NCBI RefSeq assembly: GCF_022808815.1
Contig: NZ_JAKZLC010000007.1
Span: forward strand, 1 to 64,000
DNA from: Geothrix paludis
GTDB lineage: Bacteria > Acidobacteriota > Holophagae > Holophagales > Holophagaceae
Direction: 5' to 3'
DNA: 64,000 nucleotides
Positions 1 through 8,048 of the stretch are shown here, piece after piece. Below the pieces are notes generated by a model. It searched no databases. It was not told the DNA's origin and was given only the letters and a program-made list of their open reading frames with translations. Each line of letters begins with the position of its first letter. Position 1 is the first letter of the stretch. The translations under genes and the position numbers were made by a program.

Positions 1-3
1 GGC

Positions 4-127
4 CCCTAACCCTCCGCTCAACTCGGACCCAGCCTGCATTGTCTTCCGCTCTATCTCAACTTCTCGCTTCCTCGGCTCCGCTCAACGCCTCGGTGCAGGC
101 GGGGCCGGTTAGCTTCATTCGTTAGGC
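4..127 (+). repeat. attC site 1
   Basis: R'' CCCTAAC at 4-10 and R' GTTAGGC at 121-127. Inner arms AACTCGGACCC... and GGGGCCGGTT are present. It closes a cassette whose gene lies left of the window. Confidence 0.93.
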
Positions 128-132
128 CGTCG

Positions 133-615
133 ATGCGCATGAATCATATCTTCAAGGCTGGTTTCATAGTCATAGCCGCAATGGCTCTTGATGCTGCGCC
201 AAAGGTAAAGCCGGGGATTTCGATTCAACGGTTACAGGTGAGTGAACTTCAAGATGGCGCAATTAGCTACGCCTACTTTACGGATAAACCTAAGGGAGTT
301 GGCTGCGAATGGGCAACATCACCTCAAATCGCCGCTCCCTCCAAAGTTGATCCGCATCAACTCGCCATTCGGATTAATGGTCGACTTCACCATCTCCAAC
401 TTTCAGAAGGTCATAGCCGCAATGGCCCTAAATCATTCGATGGCACTACCTATCGGCTCTTCAGGGAATGGTCAGACAACGAAGTCAAAATTGAAATTTA
501 CGAAAATCGTATTGAAGAAAACGACTCACAAAGGTGTACACAGGGTTTACTGATCGTGACCATTGGCGAAGATTCTAAGCGTTTCCCACTCTGGGGGCTA
601 CACGGATGCGAGTAG
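133..615 (+). CDS. Cassette 1: hypothetical secreted protein
   Basis: A 160-residue protein with no family I recognise. The N-terminus has a basic start followed by a hydrophobic stretch (FIVIAAMALDA), which looks like a signal peptide, so export is likely. The start is ATG at 133; a second in-frame ATG at 139 is equally possible. It begins six bases after the R' box of attC 1 and ends seven bases before attC 2, the usual cassette layout. A 16-nt string (TCATAGCCGCAATGGC) occurs at 170-185 and again at 411-426 in a different reading frame, suggesting an internal duplication of sequence rather than of protein. Confidence 0.65.
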   Translation: MRMNHIFKAGFIVIAAMALDAAPKVKPGISIQRLQVSELQDGAISYAYFTDKPKGVGCEWATSPQIAAPSKVDPHQLAIRINGRLHHLQLSEGHSRNGPKSFDGTTYRLFREWSDNEVKIEIYENRIEENDSQRCTQGLLIVTIGEDSKRFPLWGLHGCE

Positions 616-621
616 CGATCG

Positions 622-745
622 GCCTAACCCTCCGCTCAAGTCGGACCCCGCCTGCATTGCCTTCCGCTCTGTCTCAACATTTTGCTATCTCGGCTCCGTT
701 CACCGTCTCGGTGCAGGCGTGGCCGCTTAGCTTCCTTCGTTAGGC
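622..745 (+). repeat. attC site 2
   Basis: R'' GCCTAAC at 622-628, R' GTTAGGC at 739-745. The L' box reads CCGCTTAGC instead of the commoner CCGGTTAGC. Confidence 0.95.
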
Positions 746-750
746 GCTCC

Positions 751-1173
751 ATGCAGATCACATCACTTCCCACCGAAAAGGTGATCATGGTGTTGGCCCT
801 TTGTTTGGTCAGTTCATGCACTTCTGTCATTGCGCACTACGATCACCGAGGGGCAGGTACTGTTTGGGTTGAGCAAACACATGGCGGTCCCAAAATTGGC
901 ACTGGTGCAGTCATATACAGGCAGAACGATTATTTCGAATTGAGCTTTCATGAAAGGTCCAATACCTACAGTTCGGCGAATATGGAGGTTCGGATCGGGT
1001 CTAGATACGATTCGAAATCCAGAATTCTCAACCGCTTCGAAGGCGGTGTCCAAATTGATCGAGAACAGTCGGTCATTGAAATCACCATCGTTGAGATCCT
1101 GTCTGATGGCAAGAAATCGCCTCTTCCCATTAACGGGCGCCATAAACTCAAGCCGGGCCAAATGCTTCCCTAG
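751..1173 (+). CDS. Cassette 2: putative lipoprotein
   Basis: A 140-residue protein starting at ATG 751, six bases after R'. An upstream in-frame ATG at 682 lies inside attC 2 and would only translate the recombination site. The N-terminus carries a Lys, a hydrophobic run and then LVSSC, which fits a lipobox with lipidated Cys at about residue 23, so the mature protein is probably a membrane-anchored lipoprotein. The remainder is rich in charged and beta-prone residues and matches no family I know. ATG 787 is an alternative start but would lose the basic n-region. Confidence 0.65.
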   Translation: MQITSLPTEKVIMVLALCLVSSCTSVIAHYDHRGAGTVWVEQTHGGPKIGTGAVIYRQNDYFELSFHERSNTYSSANMEVRIGSRYDSKSRILNRFEGGVQIDREQSVIEITIVEILSDGKKSPLPINGRHKLKPGQMLP

Positions 1174-1174
1174 C

Positions 1175-1298
1175 GCCTAACCCTCCGCTCAAGTCGGACC
1201 CCGCCTGCATTGCCTTCCGTTCTCTCTCATTATTTCGCTATCACGGCTCCGCTCATCGCCTCGGTGCAGGCGTGGCCGCTTAGCTTCATTCGTTAGGG
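1175..1298 (+). repeat. attC site 3
   Basis: R'' GCCTAAC at 1175-1181, R' GTTAGGG at 1292-1298. It starts one base after the stop codon of cassette gene 2. Confidence 0.95.
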
Positions 1299-1309
1299 CT
1301 CCCACTTCG

Positions 1310-1705
1310 ATGAGGAATTCCTGGCCCGTTCTTCTTCCATTGCTGATGAACGTCCTTGCCTGCTCGTCAGGGAAATCCGTCATTCCCGAGATTCAAACCT
1401 TGGCCCGCGTTGAATCACCCGATGGCCGGTATGAAGCCAGATTGGATCGCATCATTGGTGGGCCTTGGATGGGTGGTGCCGTCGTTTGGCAAGAGTTGCG
1501 AGTGGTTCCACGGAATGCCGTGGTCCATCCGGGCCAAGATGAGCCGAGCATTACTCTCACTTCCAATGAGGAAGACAATTCACCCTCAGTTGGCCTTCGT
1601 TGGGCATCGTCTGCCAAACTAGTTGTCACCCCAACAGGTCCAAGCTCAATTAAGCAAGTCCGCCAATCCATCGGCAATGTCGAGATTTCCATCTCCCAAC
1701 AATGA
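1310..1705 (+). CDS. Cassette 3: putative lipoprotein
   Basis: A 131-residue protein. The N-terminus MRNSWPVLLPLLMNVLAC has the basic, hydrophobic and VLAC lipobox order of a bacterial lipoprotein signal, with Cys at residue 18. After a short Ser-rich linker, the segment VESPDGRYEARLDRI resembles the beta-propeller-like start of many small periplasmic proteins, but I cannot assign a family. The gene starts 11 bases after R' of attC 3 and stops just before attC 4, so it is a complete one-gene cassette with no visible promoter of its own. Confidence 0.65.
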   Translation: MRNSWPVLLPLLMNVLACSSGKSVIPEIQTLARVESPDGRYEARLDRIIGGPWMGGAVVWQELRVVPRNAVVHPGQDEPSITLTSNEEDNSPSVGLRWASSAKLVVTPTGPSSIKQVRQSIGNVEISISQQ

Positions 1706-1708
1706 TCG

Positions 1709-1832
1709 CCCTAACCCTTAGCTCAACTCGGACCCCGCCTGCATTGCCTTCCGCCCTCTCTCAACATTTCGCTACCTCGGCTCCGTTCATCGCCTCGGTG
1801 CAGGCGTGGCCGGTTAGCTTCATTCGTTAGGT
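1709..1832 (+). repeat. attC site 4
   Basis: R'' CCCTAAC at 1709-1715, R' GTTAGGT at 1826-1832; arms intact. Confidence 0.94.
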
Positions 1833-1840
1833 AGCCCAAC

Positions 1841-2194
1841 ATGCGCTCGCGAATTGCCTGTCTAGTTATCGCGGTCTCGGTGCTCACTGGCTGTTCATCT
1901 ACCCCTGAGAAGGCCCCGACACTTGCTCAGGCAGCTGCATTCCCAAAGGAATTTCAACCTGGAGCAAGGGCTGTGGCTGCTTCCATTCAGCAACACGGTG
2001 AGAATCCCTCAGAGTTCCATGCCGTAGTTGAGGGACCGATAAATGGCACTCTCATTTTCCATCTCTGGCATCAGAGTGCTTTCACCCCGGAAAACAGGAA
2101 CCCGGCTCTCGTTGGCAACCCTGGTGGCAAATGCCGTGATGTAACTTTTGATATCGCCACCAACAAAGTCCTCTCAACTGCACTTTGGCAGTGA
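1841..2194 (+). CDS. Cassette 4: putative lipoprotein
   Basis: A 117-residue protein. MRSRIACLVIAVSVLTGC is a textbook lipoprotein signal, with lipobox LTGC and Cys at residue 18, followed by the Ser-rich linker SSTPEKAPT. The mature domain of about 95 residues contains FHAVVEGPINGTLIFHLWHQ and is not a family I recognise. It starts eight bases after R' of attC 4. It is the third lipoprotein in a row in the array, so export of cassette products looks like a theme. Confidence 0.68.
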   Translation: MRSRIACLVIAVSVLTGCSSTPEKAPTLAQAAAFPKEFQPGARAVAASIQQHGENPSEFHAVVEGPINGTLIFHLWHQSAFTPENRNPALVGNPGGKCRDVTFDIATNKVLSTALWQ

Positions 2195-2201
2195 CCGGCC
2201 T

Positions 2202-2325
2202 ACCTAACCCTCCGCTCAACTCGGACCCCGCCTGCATTGCCTTTCGCTCTCTCTCAACTTCTCGCTTCCTCGGCTTCGCTCAGCGCCTCGGTGCAGGCGG
2301 GTCCGGTTAGCTTCATTCGTTAGGC
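2202..2325 (+). repeat. attC site 5
   Basis: R'' ACCTAAC at 2202-2208, R' GTTAGGC at 2319-2325. Confidence 0.95.
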
Positions 2326-2347
2326 ATGCCTCTAGAGAGTCGTTCAG

Positions 2348-2917
2348 ATGAATGAAGCGTTCAATTATTGGCTCATTGGGATTCAATACTTACGTTTAGC
2401 GGAAGCAGCGTGTAATGAACTGGTTGGCCGAGAGAATGCATCTGGGGTTGTATTTATTGGAGCGGTAGATTGGGACGAGTACCTTGAAGCGACTAAGTGG
2501 TCCGATCACAGCATTGGGATTGCAATTTTATTCAATTTCTTTCATGGAATCGAAGTTCTCCTCAAAGGATTCCTATCATTGAAAGCAGCCAGTCCGCCGC
2601 GGCACCACAGGCTTTCAGAAATTCTTATGGAGTTTGAAAAGGAATACCCTGGTACTCGCCTTTCAAGCCTTGTTCGCGAATACACGGAAGAGCTGTGCCC
2701 CTACTCCCCTCTTGGCCAGTTTTTCAGAACGAACGCGATATCGGTGGATGAGTGGTACGAGGCATTAAAATATCCCGAGTCAAAAAGCGGTCGTTCTTAT
2801 CGGCACACGGACTTAAAATATGGCGGCCTTGACACAGTTCACTTTTGGAAATCTATCGGCAATACAGCCATTCTTCTGCGAAAAGAGGCTGTACAACTAT
2901 CTAGGTCCATCGATTGA
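2348..2917 (+). CDS. Cassette 5: HEPN-like helical protein
   Basis: A 189-residue soluble, mostly helical protein without a signal peptide. The stretch around residues 58-95 (FFHGIEVLLKGFL, then HHRLSEIL) resembles the core of HEPN-type domains, in which a helix with E..LK is followed by a loop and an H-x-L motif. HEPN proteins are often RNases or nucleotide-binding partners in toxin-antitoxin and defence systems, but the catalytic R-x4-6-H motif is not obvious, so function is open. The GC content is lower than in the core genome. It starts 22 bases after R' of attC 5, with an AGAGAG stretch upstream. Confidence 0.45.
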   Translation: MNEAFNYWLIGIQYLRLAEAACNELVGRENASGVVFIGAVDWDEYLEATKWSDHSIGIAILFNFFHGIEVLLKGFLSLKAASPPRHHRLSEILMEFEKEYPGTRLSSLVREYTEELCPYSPLGQFFRTNAISVDEWYEALKYPESKSGRSYRHTDLKYGGLDTVHFWKSIGNTAILLRKEAVQLSRSID

Positions 2918-2929
2918 ATCGCACCGCAT

Positions 2930-3053
2930 GCCCAACCTCTCGCTCAAGTCGGACCCCGCCTGCATTGCCTTCCGCTCTCTCTCACCATTTTGCTATCCCG
3001 GCTCCGCTCATCGCCTCGGTGCAGGCGGTGCCGCTTAGCTTCATTCGTTAGGC
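2930..3053 (+). repeat. attC site 6
   Basis: R'' GCCCAAC at 2930-2936 (one change), R' GTTAGGC at 3047-3053; L' reads CCGCTTAGC. Confidence 0.92.
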
Positions 3054-3075
3054 TTCACCACAAGGAGTCACCAAG

Positions 3076-3489
3076 ATGCCTCGAAAAGTCATCGCTCCTT
3101 TGCTTCTTACTTCACTGATCTTCACCCTCGCTGGATGCACCGGCCCTGTTTGGGTCCGGGCACGTCCCGAAGGCGGGTATGTGCGCGCCCAAGGGTATAG
3201 CCACGAAGACAACTCTCGCATCACTGCTGAACTTAAAATTTTCGGCACCATCGATCCGAGTTCCATTTCATTTGAAGGGGCTTCTCCGCAAGAATTGAAA
3301 ATCGAATATCAGTCAGATGAAGCAACTGTGCGTTGGTCAGTGCCAGGAGATCGGATTGGTAAATGGAACAAAGCTCCGTATTTCATTCTTGGGCGAAGTA
3401 AGGATCGACCTTTCAAAATTCGAGTCGACTGCCAGCCTAAACACACCATTCTTACCGAGATGATTCTCATTCCGGGGGCTCGGTTGTAA
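3076..3489 (+). CDS. Cassette 6: putative lipoprotein
   Basis: A 137-residue protein with a good ribosome binding site (AAGGAG, eight bases before ATG 3076). MPRKVIAPLLLTSLIFTLAGC is a lipoprotein signal with lipobox LAGC. The mature part begins TGPVWVRARPEGGYVRAQGY and is probably a small beta domain; I cannot name the family. It contains a single later Cys near the C-terminus (RVDCQPKH). It is a complete cassette between attC 6 and attC 7. Confidence 0.68.
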   Translation: MPRKVIAPLLLTSLIFTLAGCTGPVWVRARPEGGYVRAQGYSHEDNSRITAELKIFGTIDPSSISFEGASPQELKIEYQSDEATVRWSVPGDRIGKWNKAPYFILGRSKDRPFKIRVDCQPKHTILTEMILIPGARL

Positions 3490-3513
3490 AACCAAACCAG
3501 AACTGGTTCTTCA

Positions 3514-3637
3514 GCCTAACCCTCAGCTCAACTCGGACCCCGCCTGCATTGCCTTTCGCTCTCTCTCAACTTCTCGCTTCCTCGGCTCCGCTCATCGTCT
3601 CGGTGCAGGCGGGGCCGGTTAGCTTCATTCGTTAGGA
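3514..3637 (+). repeat. attC site 7
   Basis: R'' GCCTAAC at 3514-3520, R' GTTAGGA at 3631-3637. Confidence 0.95.
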
Positions 3638-3641
3638 CGCC

Positions 3642-4136
3642 ATGAATCAACTCAAAATTCCCCTTGGCTTTCTATTGACCACCATGGCGTTCTCTTCGCT
3701 AAAAGCGGAAGAGCCGAAGGAACGCTTCAGGGTCGGGCTTGTTGCTAGTTTCCCGATTTCAGATTTCAAAGATTCGACCTCATCAGCAGGGCCAGGCATT
3801 TCTGCTGGCTGGAGTTTCTGGACTATATCCCCCAACACCAGTGCAGGCATGTATCTCGAAAATGGTTGGTACTCCGCGGATTCAGGTACGGCAGTTCTAA
3901 CTAACCTAGGCTTTGAGATGAGGTCGAGATTAAATGGTGGATTCTATGACCGGTATGGAATTGGTGCTGTCCGTGTGAAAGCACCGACTTCAGAAGCTAC
4001 GATCAAACTCGGTGGCGTTTTTGGGTTTGGTTATAGGTTTAGCGATGCAGTTGGAATTGAGCTTTATGGGGCATTCCTGGCCTCATCTCAACCCCCTGCT
4101 TCAACGTTGAACATGGCCGTTGTATGGAATTTCTAG
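3642..4136 (+). CDS. Cassette 7: outer-membrane beta-barrel-like protein
   Basis: A 164-residue protein with a cleavable signal peptide (basic start, hydrophobic FLLTTMAF, likely cleavage after SLKA). The mature part shows alternating hydrophobic strands with many Gly and aromatic residues (GISAGWSFW, YDRYGIGAV, LGGVFGFGYRF) and ends in Trp-Asn-Phe. A terminal Phe is typical of proteins inserted by the BAM complex. This suggests a small outer-membrane barrel, as in OmpW/OprF-N-like proteins, but without family assignment. The start codon is only four bases after R' of attC 7. Confidence 0.55.
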   Translation: MNQLKIPLGFLLTTMAFSSLKAEEPKERFRVGLVASFPISDFKDSTSSAGPGISAGWSFWTISPNTSAGMYLENGWYSADSGTAVLTNLGFEMRSRLNGGFYDRYGIGAVRVKAPTSEATIKLGGVFGFGYRFSDAVGIELYGAFLASSQPPASTLNMAVVWNF

Positions 4137-4169
4137 CTGCCCAAAATGAACCAAGCAAACCGCCTGGCG

Positions 4170-4293
4170 CCCTAACCCTCCGCTCAACTCGGACCCTGCC
4201 TGCATTGTCTTCCGCTCTCTCTCAGCTTCTCGCTTCCTCGGCTCCGCTCAGCGCCCCGGCGCAGGCGGGTCCGGTTAGCTTCATTCGTTAGGC
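4170..4293 (+). repeat. attC site 8
   Basis: R'' CCCTAAC at 4170-4176, R' GTTAGGC at 4287-4293. Confidence 0.94.
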
Positions 4294-4299
4294 AGCCCA

Positions 4300-4857
4300 A
4301 TGGAATTCTCAGAATCACCTGGCATTGGCAAGCCGAAATCAAATCGGTTCAAAATTCGTGCGAGTATCTTATTTTTGATCTCAACAATCCTGTTTACATA
4401 CACCGTCATTTGCAACGTATTCTATTATCGATCCAAAAAAGAACTGACCAGCCAATACGCATTGATTCATTCCTTTTATATTCAATCGTCACCAGCAATA
4501 GAAGGTTTTGCCTTAAGGTATGCTTCCTCACGCATTGTTCAAGTCAAAGCCCAAAGTAACCACGGGCATCTAGTTTCTCCGTTTAATTCTGACGATTTCG
4601 AATTCATAAAAACAAAATATGTTCTACTCGATAACATCGCCTTCGAAATTCTAGGCAAATTACAATTTCGAGAAGTCCCTGAAAATTTATCCGATATAGT
4701 TGAACTAAATAAATTTCTGATTTCCTCAAACAAATTACAAATTCAATATTCAAAATCAGTCGACGACTACAATAGTACTTGTAAAACAATGCATCAATTA
4801 CTTCCATCCTTTTTAATTCTTGATCTGGAAACAAACCCAGGAGATTTTCGGAGCTAG
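4300..4857 (+). CDS. Cassette 8: LemA-like membrane-anchored protein
   Basis: A 185-residue protein in distinctly AT-rich DNA. Residues about 20-42 (ASILFLISTILFTYTVICNV) form one transmembrane helix; the rest is an extracytoplasmic helical domain. The C-terminal part, with YSKSVDDYNSTCKTMHQLLP, resembles the LemA-family pattern of a long helix with a YN...FP motif, and an N-terminal anchor is also LemA-like. The match is only partial, so the role is unknown. The base composition differs strongly from the neighbouring cassettes. The following attC has a damaged R' box, which may fix this cassette to the next one. Confidence 0.4.
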   Translation: MEFSESPGIGKPKSNRFKIRASILFLISTILFTYTVICNVFYYRSKKELTSQYALIHSFYIQSSPAIEGFALRYASSRIVQVKAQSNHGHLVSPFNSDDFEFIKTKYVLLDNIAFEILGKLQFREVPENLSDIVELNKFLISSNKLQIQYSKSVDDYNSTCKTMHQLLPSFLILDLETNPGDFRS

Positions 4858-4880
4858 CAACTTGGTCGTATCGCAAGGCT

Positions 4881-5004
4881 GTCTAACCTCTCGCTCAACT
4901 CGGACCCCGCCTGCATTGCCCTCCGCTCTCTCTCAACATTTCGCTTCCTCGGCTCCGTTCATCGTCTCGGTGCAGGCGGGTCCGGTTAGCTTCATTCGCT
5001 AGGC
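4881..5004 (+). repeat. attC site 9 (altered R')
   Basis: R'' GTCTAAC at 4881-4887; R' is GCTAGGC at 4998-5004, so the conserved GTT is GCT. Arms remain intact. Confidence 0.88.
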
Positions 5005-5009
5005 ATTCC

Positions 5010-5948
5010 ATGATCGCTTCGACAGTTCTATGGATGGTCGTTATGGTCCTTGTCCCTCGCTCGGGGCCAAGGATCAACCCTCAAGAACTTCCTGCACTTG
5101 CTGCTGATCCAAAGCTGTCTGAAAGACTCGGATCAAAGGCTGAGGCAGAAGGGAAATATGCGGAGGCAAGAAGGCATTACGAAGAGGCTTGTCGCCTCGA
5201 TGCAGATTGGGGAGAAGAAAATCAGCCTCCATTCGGAGAGGCAAGCGTCCTCCTCAAACTTGCACGACTGCTTCGCGATCCAAAGTGCGGTCCTCCCGAC
5301 CTCACACGGGCCGGGCGCTGTTATGTGGCCGCACTTGGCATCGGTTCAAACCAATGGAGTGCAGAAGCCTGGATTGAACTGATCAAAATGTATCGAGATG
5401 GTCTAGGTGTGCCAAAGGATCCTGGATTTTCAAAGCATCTGTTGGAGGAATTTCGATTCAAGGCGGGAAATATGCACTGGTCCAAAGAGGACAGTCGTCG
5501 CCTTGCACTGATGTGGGAGAAAGGAGATTTCCTACCAAGAAACCTACTTGCTGCATCCAGTCAATTTTATTTGGCTGGCGACATAGCATCCGCCCGCAAA
5601 GCCTTAGAGAAAGGGGCCGATGAAGGCGATCCATCTGCATGTGAAAAATTGGCATGGTCCTATCAGGGCCAAGGTTTGGTAGTCACCGACATCGACCCAA
5701 AAAGGGCTAACGCGTACTTGCTGAAAGCCAAGTCTCTTCGTTCAGCGATTACCTCGCCCAAGCCCCAAACCAATCCTGAGAAGCCAAGAGTAGCCATGAG
5801 GGCCTGGGGTGGCGATGCCGGCCCTCCACAAGAAGCAAGTGATGAATCACTAGGGTCCGAAAAACAGCATGAACTCTCCCAAACCCCTGACCCCGTCCGT
5901 GGGCTTTATCATCGACTTTGGGCAGAGTACCTGTCCCCAAAGGATTGA
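5010..5948 (+). CDS. Cassette 9: Sel1/TPR-like repeat protein
   Basis: A 312-residue protein, the largest cassette product in the strong part of the array. It starts with a hydrophobic segment (VLWMVVMVLV) that may be a signal or anchor. Helical repeats follow: residues about 45-65 (AEGKYAEARRHYEEACRLD) look like a TPR, and 118-145 (AEAWIELIKMYRDGLGVPKD) like a Sel1-type repeat, with further degenerate copies around 190-240. Such repeats normally mediate protein-protein contacts. The C-terminal 60 residues are Pro- and Lys-rich and probably disordered. The start is ATG 5010, five bases after R' of attC 9. Confidence 0.6.
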   Translation: MIASTVLWMVVMVLVPRSGPRINPQELPALAADPKLSERLGSKAEAEGKYAEARRHYEEACRLDADWGEENQPPFGEASVLLKLARLLRDPKCGPPDLTRAGRCYVAALGIGSNQWSAEAWIELIKMYRDGLGVPKDPGFSKHLLEEFRFKAGNMHWSKEDSRRLALMWEKGDFLPRNLLAASSQFYLAGDIASARKALEKGADEGDPSACEKLAWSYQGQGLVVTDIDPKRANAYLLKAKSLRSAITSPKPQTNPEKPRVAMRAWGGDAGPPQEASDESLGSEKQHELSQTPDPVRGLYHRLWAEYLSPKD

Positions 5949-5955
5949 GTGAATG

Positions 5956-6078
5956 CCTAACCCTCCGCTCAACTCGGACCCCGCCTGCATTGCCTTCCGC
6001 TCTCTCTCGGCTTCCCGCTTCCTCGGCTCCGCTGGTCGCCTCGGCGCGGGCGGGTCCGGTTAGCTTCATTCGTTAGGC
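5956..6078 (+). repeat. attC site 10
   Basis: R'' GCCTAAC at 5956-5962, R' GTTAGGC at 6072-6078; the L' arm reads GCGGGCGGGTCC. Confidence 0.93.
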
Positions 6079-6123
6079 CTCTCACAATCTTCAAAGCCAT
6101 CATCGATCCAGGCACGGAGCACC

Positions 6124-6465
6124 ATGGCCAAATACCTGATCTCCTTCCCCAGTGCTGCGATGGTCGTTCCCAGCGGCGAGCTAGAGGCAGTGGGCCACGC
6201 TGCGCACGCCGTGATTGAAGAGGCGAAGGCCGCTGGCGTTTACATCTTCGGCGGTGGCATCGACGAAGATGTGCCGCCAGTGCTCGTTTCGTCCGATGGC
6301 ACGATCTCTATGGGCGGTTACCCGTGGGCGCCCACGCTCGATGGCGGATTCACCGTGCTCGAGCTGCCCTCGCGCGAAGAGGCCATCGCGTGGGCTACAC
6401 GGATCGCCAAGGCTTGCCGCTGTGACCAAGAGCTACGCGTCTTCGGGCTCGACCCGCAGTCCTAA
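6124..6465 (+). CDS. Cassette 10: YciI/DGPF-like protein
   Basis: A 113-residue cytosolic protein. The C-terminal pattern LDGGFTVLELPSREEAIAWA followed by CRCDQELRVFGLD matches the YCII-related (DGPF) fold, in which a conserved Gly-Gly-Phe strand precedes an EAI-x-WA helix. These proteins form dimeric alpha-beta barrels; most have no proven reaction. The usual DGPF motif is replaced by a longer loop. GGAG lies close before ATG 6124. GC content is high, unlike neighbouring cassettes 8 and 11. Confidence 0.68.
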   Translation: MAKYLISFPSAAMVVPSGELEAVGHAAHAVIEEAKAAGVYIFGGGIDEDVPPVLVSSDGTISMGGYPWAPTLDGGFTVLELPSREEAIAWATRIAKACRCDQELRVFGLDPQS

Positions 6466-6485
6466 AGGCGCACGGACGCATATCG

Positions 6486-6609
6486 GCCTAACCCCTAGCT
6501 CAACTCGGACCCCGCCTGCATTGCTTTTCGCTCTCTCTCAACTTCTCGCTTCCTCGGCTCCGCTCAGCGCCTCGGTGCAGGCGGGTCCGGTTAGCTTCAT
6601 TCGTTAGGC
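6486..6609 (+). repeat. attC site 11
   Basis: R'' GCCTAAC at 6486-6492, R' GTTAGGC at 6603-6609. Confidence 0.95.
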
Positions 6610-6615
6610 GCATCG

Positions 6616-7257
6616 ATGATCGCTCCAATGAGAATTAAGCTGATATCCGTTGCAATCATGGCGATCTGTGAATTCGCCTGCCTTGGACCAAATACATTCA
6701 CTGTTCCAAAGACACAGAAGAAAATCGGAAACTTAGGATTCCTGATTGATATCCCAATTCCAGGAGTTCCAATTGAGTGTCAGTTCCCGGGCAATGGGAT
6801 AGTGAATTATGATTTTTACTTGAATTCGAGAGAATTCAAGCCTGCCAAACTATTTTCTGTTGAATGGATAAGCCGGAAGGGCAAGCAGCCCCTGAGCGAG
6901 AAGGAAGTAGACACATATTTGGTGGACTTCATTCCCAAATATTTGACACATAATTTTGAAAACGGGAATTACACACTTCTATTCTCAAGCCCAGTTGTTC
7001 TCAATAATGAATTCGCTGGAACATTATTCGTGGGTTCTGGTCATCACAATGGCGGTCAGCCAGGTTCAATCTATCTAATCACTGTTTACTTCGATCATCA
7101 CTGGGCCATGATTTATTCTTTAAATACGAACACGATTGAGAAAGATAACCCATCGCTTCGTTCCATGGAATCAGTTGCTGGCCTGCCCGCGTTTGGCAAT
7201 TTCAGCAAATTTGCAGACTCATTTGATTTGGACCTACCTTACAAACCCCGGAAGTGA
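6616..7257 (+). CDS. Cassette 11: hypothetical secreted protein
   Basis: A 213-residue protein in relatively AT-rich DNA. The N-terminus (MRIKLISVAIMAICEFAC, counted from the alternative start at 6628) is hydrophobic and reaches Cys in EFAC, so it may be a lipoprotein or a secreted protein. The body is a mixed alpha/beta domain with many aromatic and charged residues and no motif I recognise. The gene sits as a single complete cassette between attC 11 and attC 12. Confidence 0.6.
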   Translation: MIAPMRIKLISVAIMAICEFACLGPNTFTVPKTQKKIGNLGFLIDIPIPGVPIECQFPGNGIVNYDFYLNSREFKPAKLFSVEWISRKGKQPLSEKEVDTYLVDFIPKYLTHNFENGNYTLLFSSPVVLNNEFAGTLFVGSGHHNGGQPGSIYLITVYFDHHWAMIYSLNTNTIEKDNPSLRSMESVAGLPAFGNFSKFADSFDLDLPYKPRK

Positions 7258-7272
7258 GTAGGTGCCAGATGC

Positions 7273-7396
7273 GCCTAACCCTCCGCTCAACTCGGACCCC
7301 GCCTGCATTGCCTTCCGCGCTCTCTCAGCTTCCCGCTTCCTCGGCTTCGCTCATCGCCTCGGTGCAGGCGTGGCCGGTTAGCTTCACTCGTTAGGT
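7273..7396 (+). repeat. attC site 12
   Basis: R'' GCCTAAC at 7273-7279, R' GTTAGGT at 7390-7396. Confidence 0.95.
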
Positions 7397-7413
7397 GTTC
7401 CCTCGGGGCTTTA

Positions 7414-7911
7414 ATGACCAAATATCCAATGTCCAAGCAAGTTCTAGGCTTCTTTGGGTGGCTCTCCATTTGCTTTGCAACCGCAGCCCTTGGCGCCCTC
7501 GCTTCCGCACAAGCTGGATCTTTCTACAAGGCACTCATTCGCCCACTATGGGCACCACCCGGATGGCTCTTCGGTCCGGTTTGGACTGTTCTCTACATCA
7601 TGATGGCCATTTCAGCCTGGCTTATATGGCGGGAATACGGTCTTCGAAAGGCCGGTCCCGAGCTCGCTCTGTTCGTTTTCCAACTAGCCGTAAATGCCCT
7701 ATGGACTTGGTTGTTCTTTGTTTGGCATCTCGGCGCCCTGGCGTTCGCTGAGATCCTATTTTTGTGGCTGTTGATCATCGCCACCGCAATTATGTTCTGG
7801 CGCCGAAATCGTTTTGCGGGTGCTTTGCTTATCCCCTATTTAGCCTGGGTGTCTTTCGCTTCCGTTCTCACCTGGGCAGTATGGAAAAGCAATCCCCACA
7901 TCCTTGCCTAA
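7414..7911 (+). CDS. tspO: Cassette 12: TspO/MBR family membrane protein
   Basis: A 165-residue protein with five predicted membrane helices and the TspO/MBR pattern: WAPPGWLFGPVWTVLY near residues 49-64, then ALWTWLFF and a C-terminal LLIPYLAWVSFA. Family members bind porphyrins and cholesterol-like ligands and influence tetrapyrrole handling and stress responses. The stop codon TAA (7909-7911) lies inside the R'' box of attC 13, so the recombination site supplies the end of the reading frame. A second ATG at 7429 is a possible start. Among the cassettes this is one of the most confident functional calls. Confidence 0.9.
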   Translation: MTKYPMSKQVLGFFGWLSICFATAALGALASAQAGSFYKALIRPLWAPPGWLFGPVWTVLYIMMAISAWLIWREYGLRKAGPELALFVFQLAVNALWTWLFFVWHLGALAFAEILFLWLLIIATAIMFWRRNRFAGALLIPYLAWVSFASVLTWAVWKSNPHILA

Positions 7912-8029
7912 CCCTTAGCTCAACTCGGACCCCGCCTGCATTGCCTTCCGCTCTCTCTCATCCACTCACCTCCTCGGCTCCGCTCATCGCCTCGGCACAG
8001 GCGGGGCCGGTTAGCTTCATTCGTTAGGC
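7906..8029 (+). repeat. attC site 13
   Basis: R'' GCCTAAC at 7906-7912, R' GTTAGGC at 8023-8029. It overlaps the end of the tspO-like gene. Confidence 0.95.
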
Positions 8030-8048
8030 GTTCCCACCTTCATTCCGG

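Noticed and set aside
636-830. A minus-strand reading frame across attC 2 (and similar frames across other attC sites)
   Set aside because: The translated pieces repeat the same attC-derived words (for example RSRGS and GRQCRRGP) in every site. They are translations of the recombination site and have no independent start or function.
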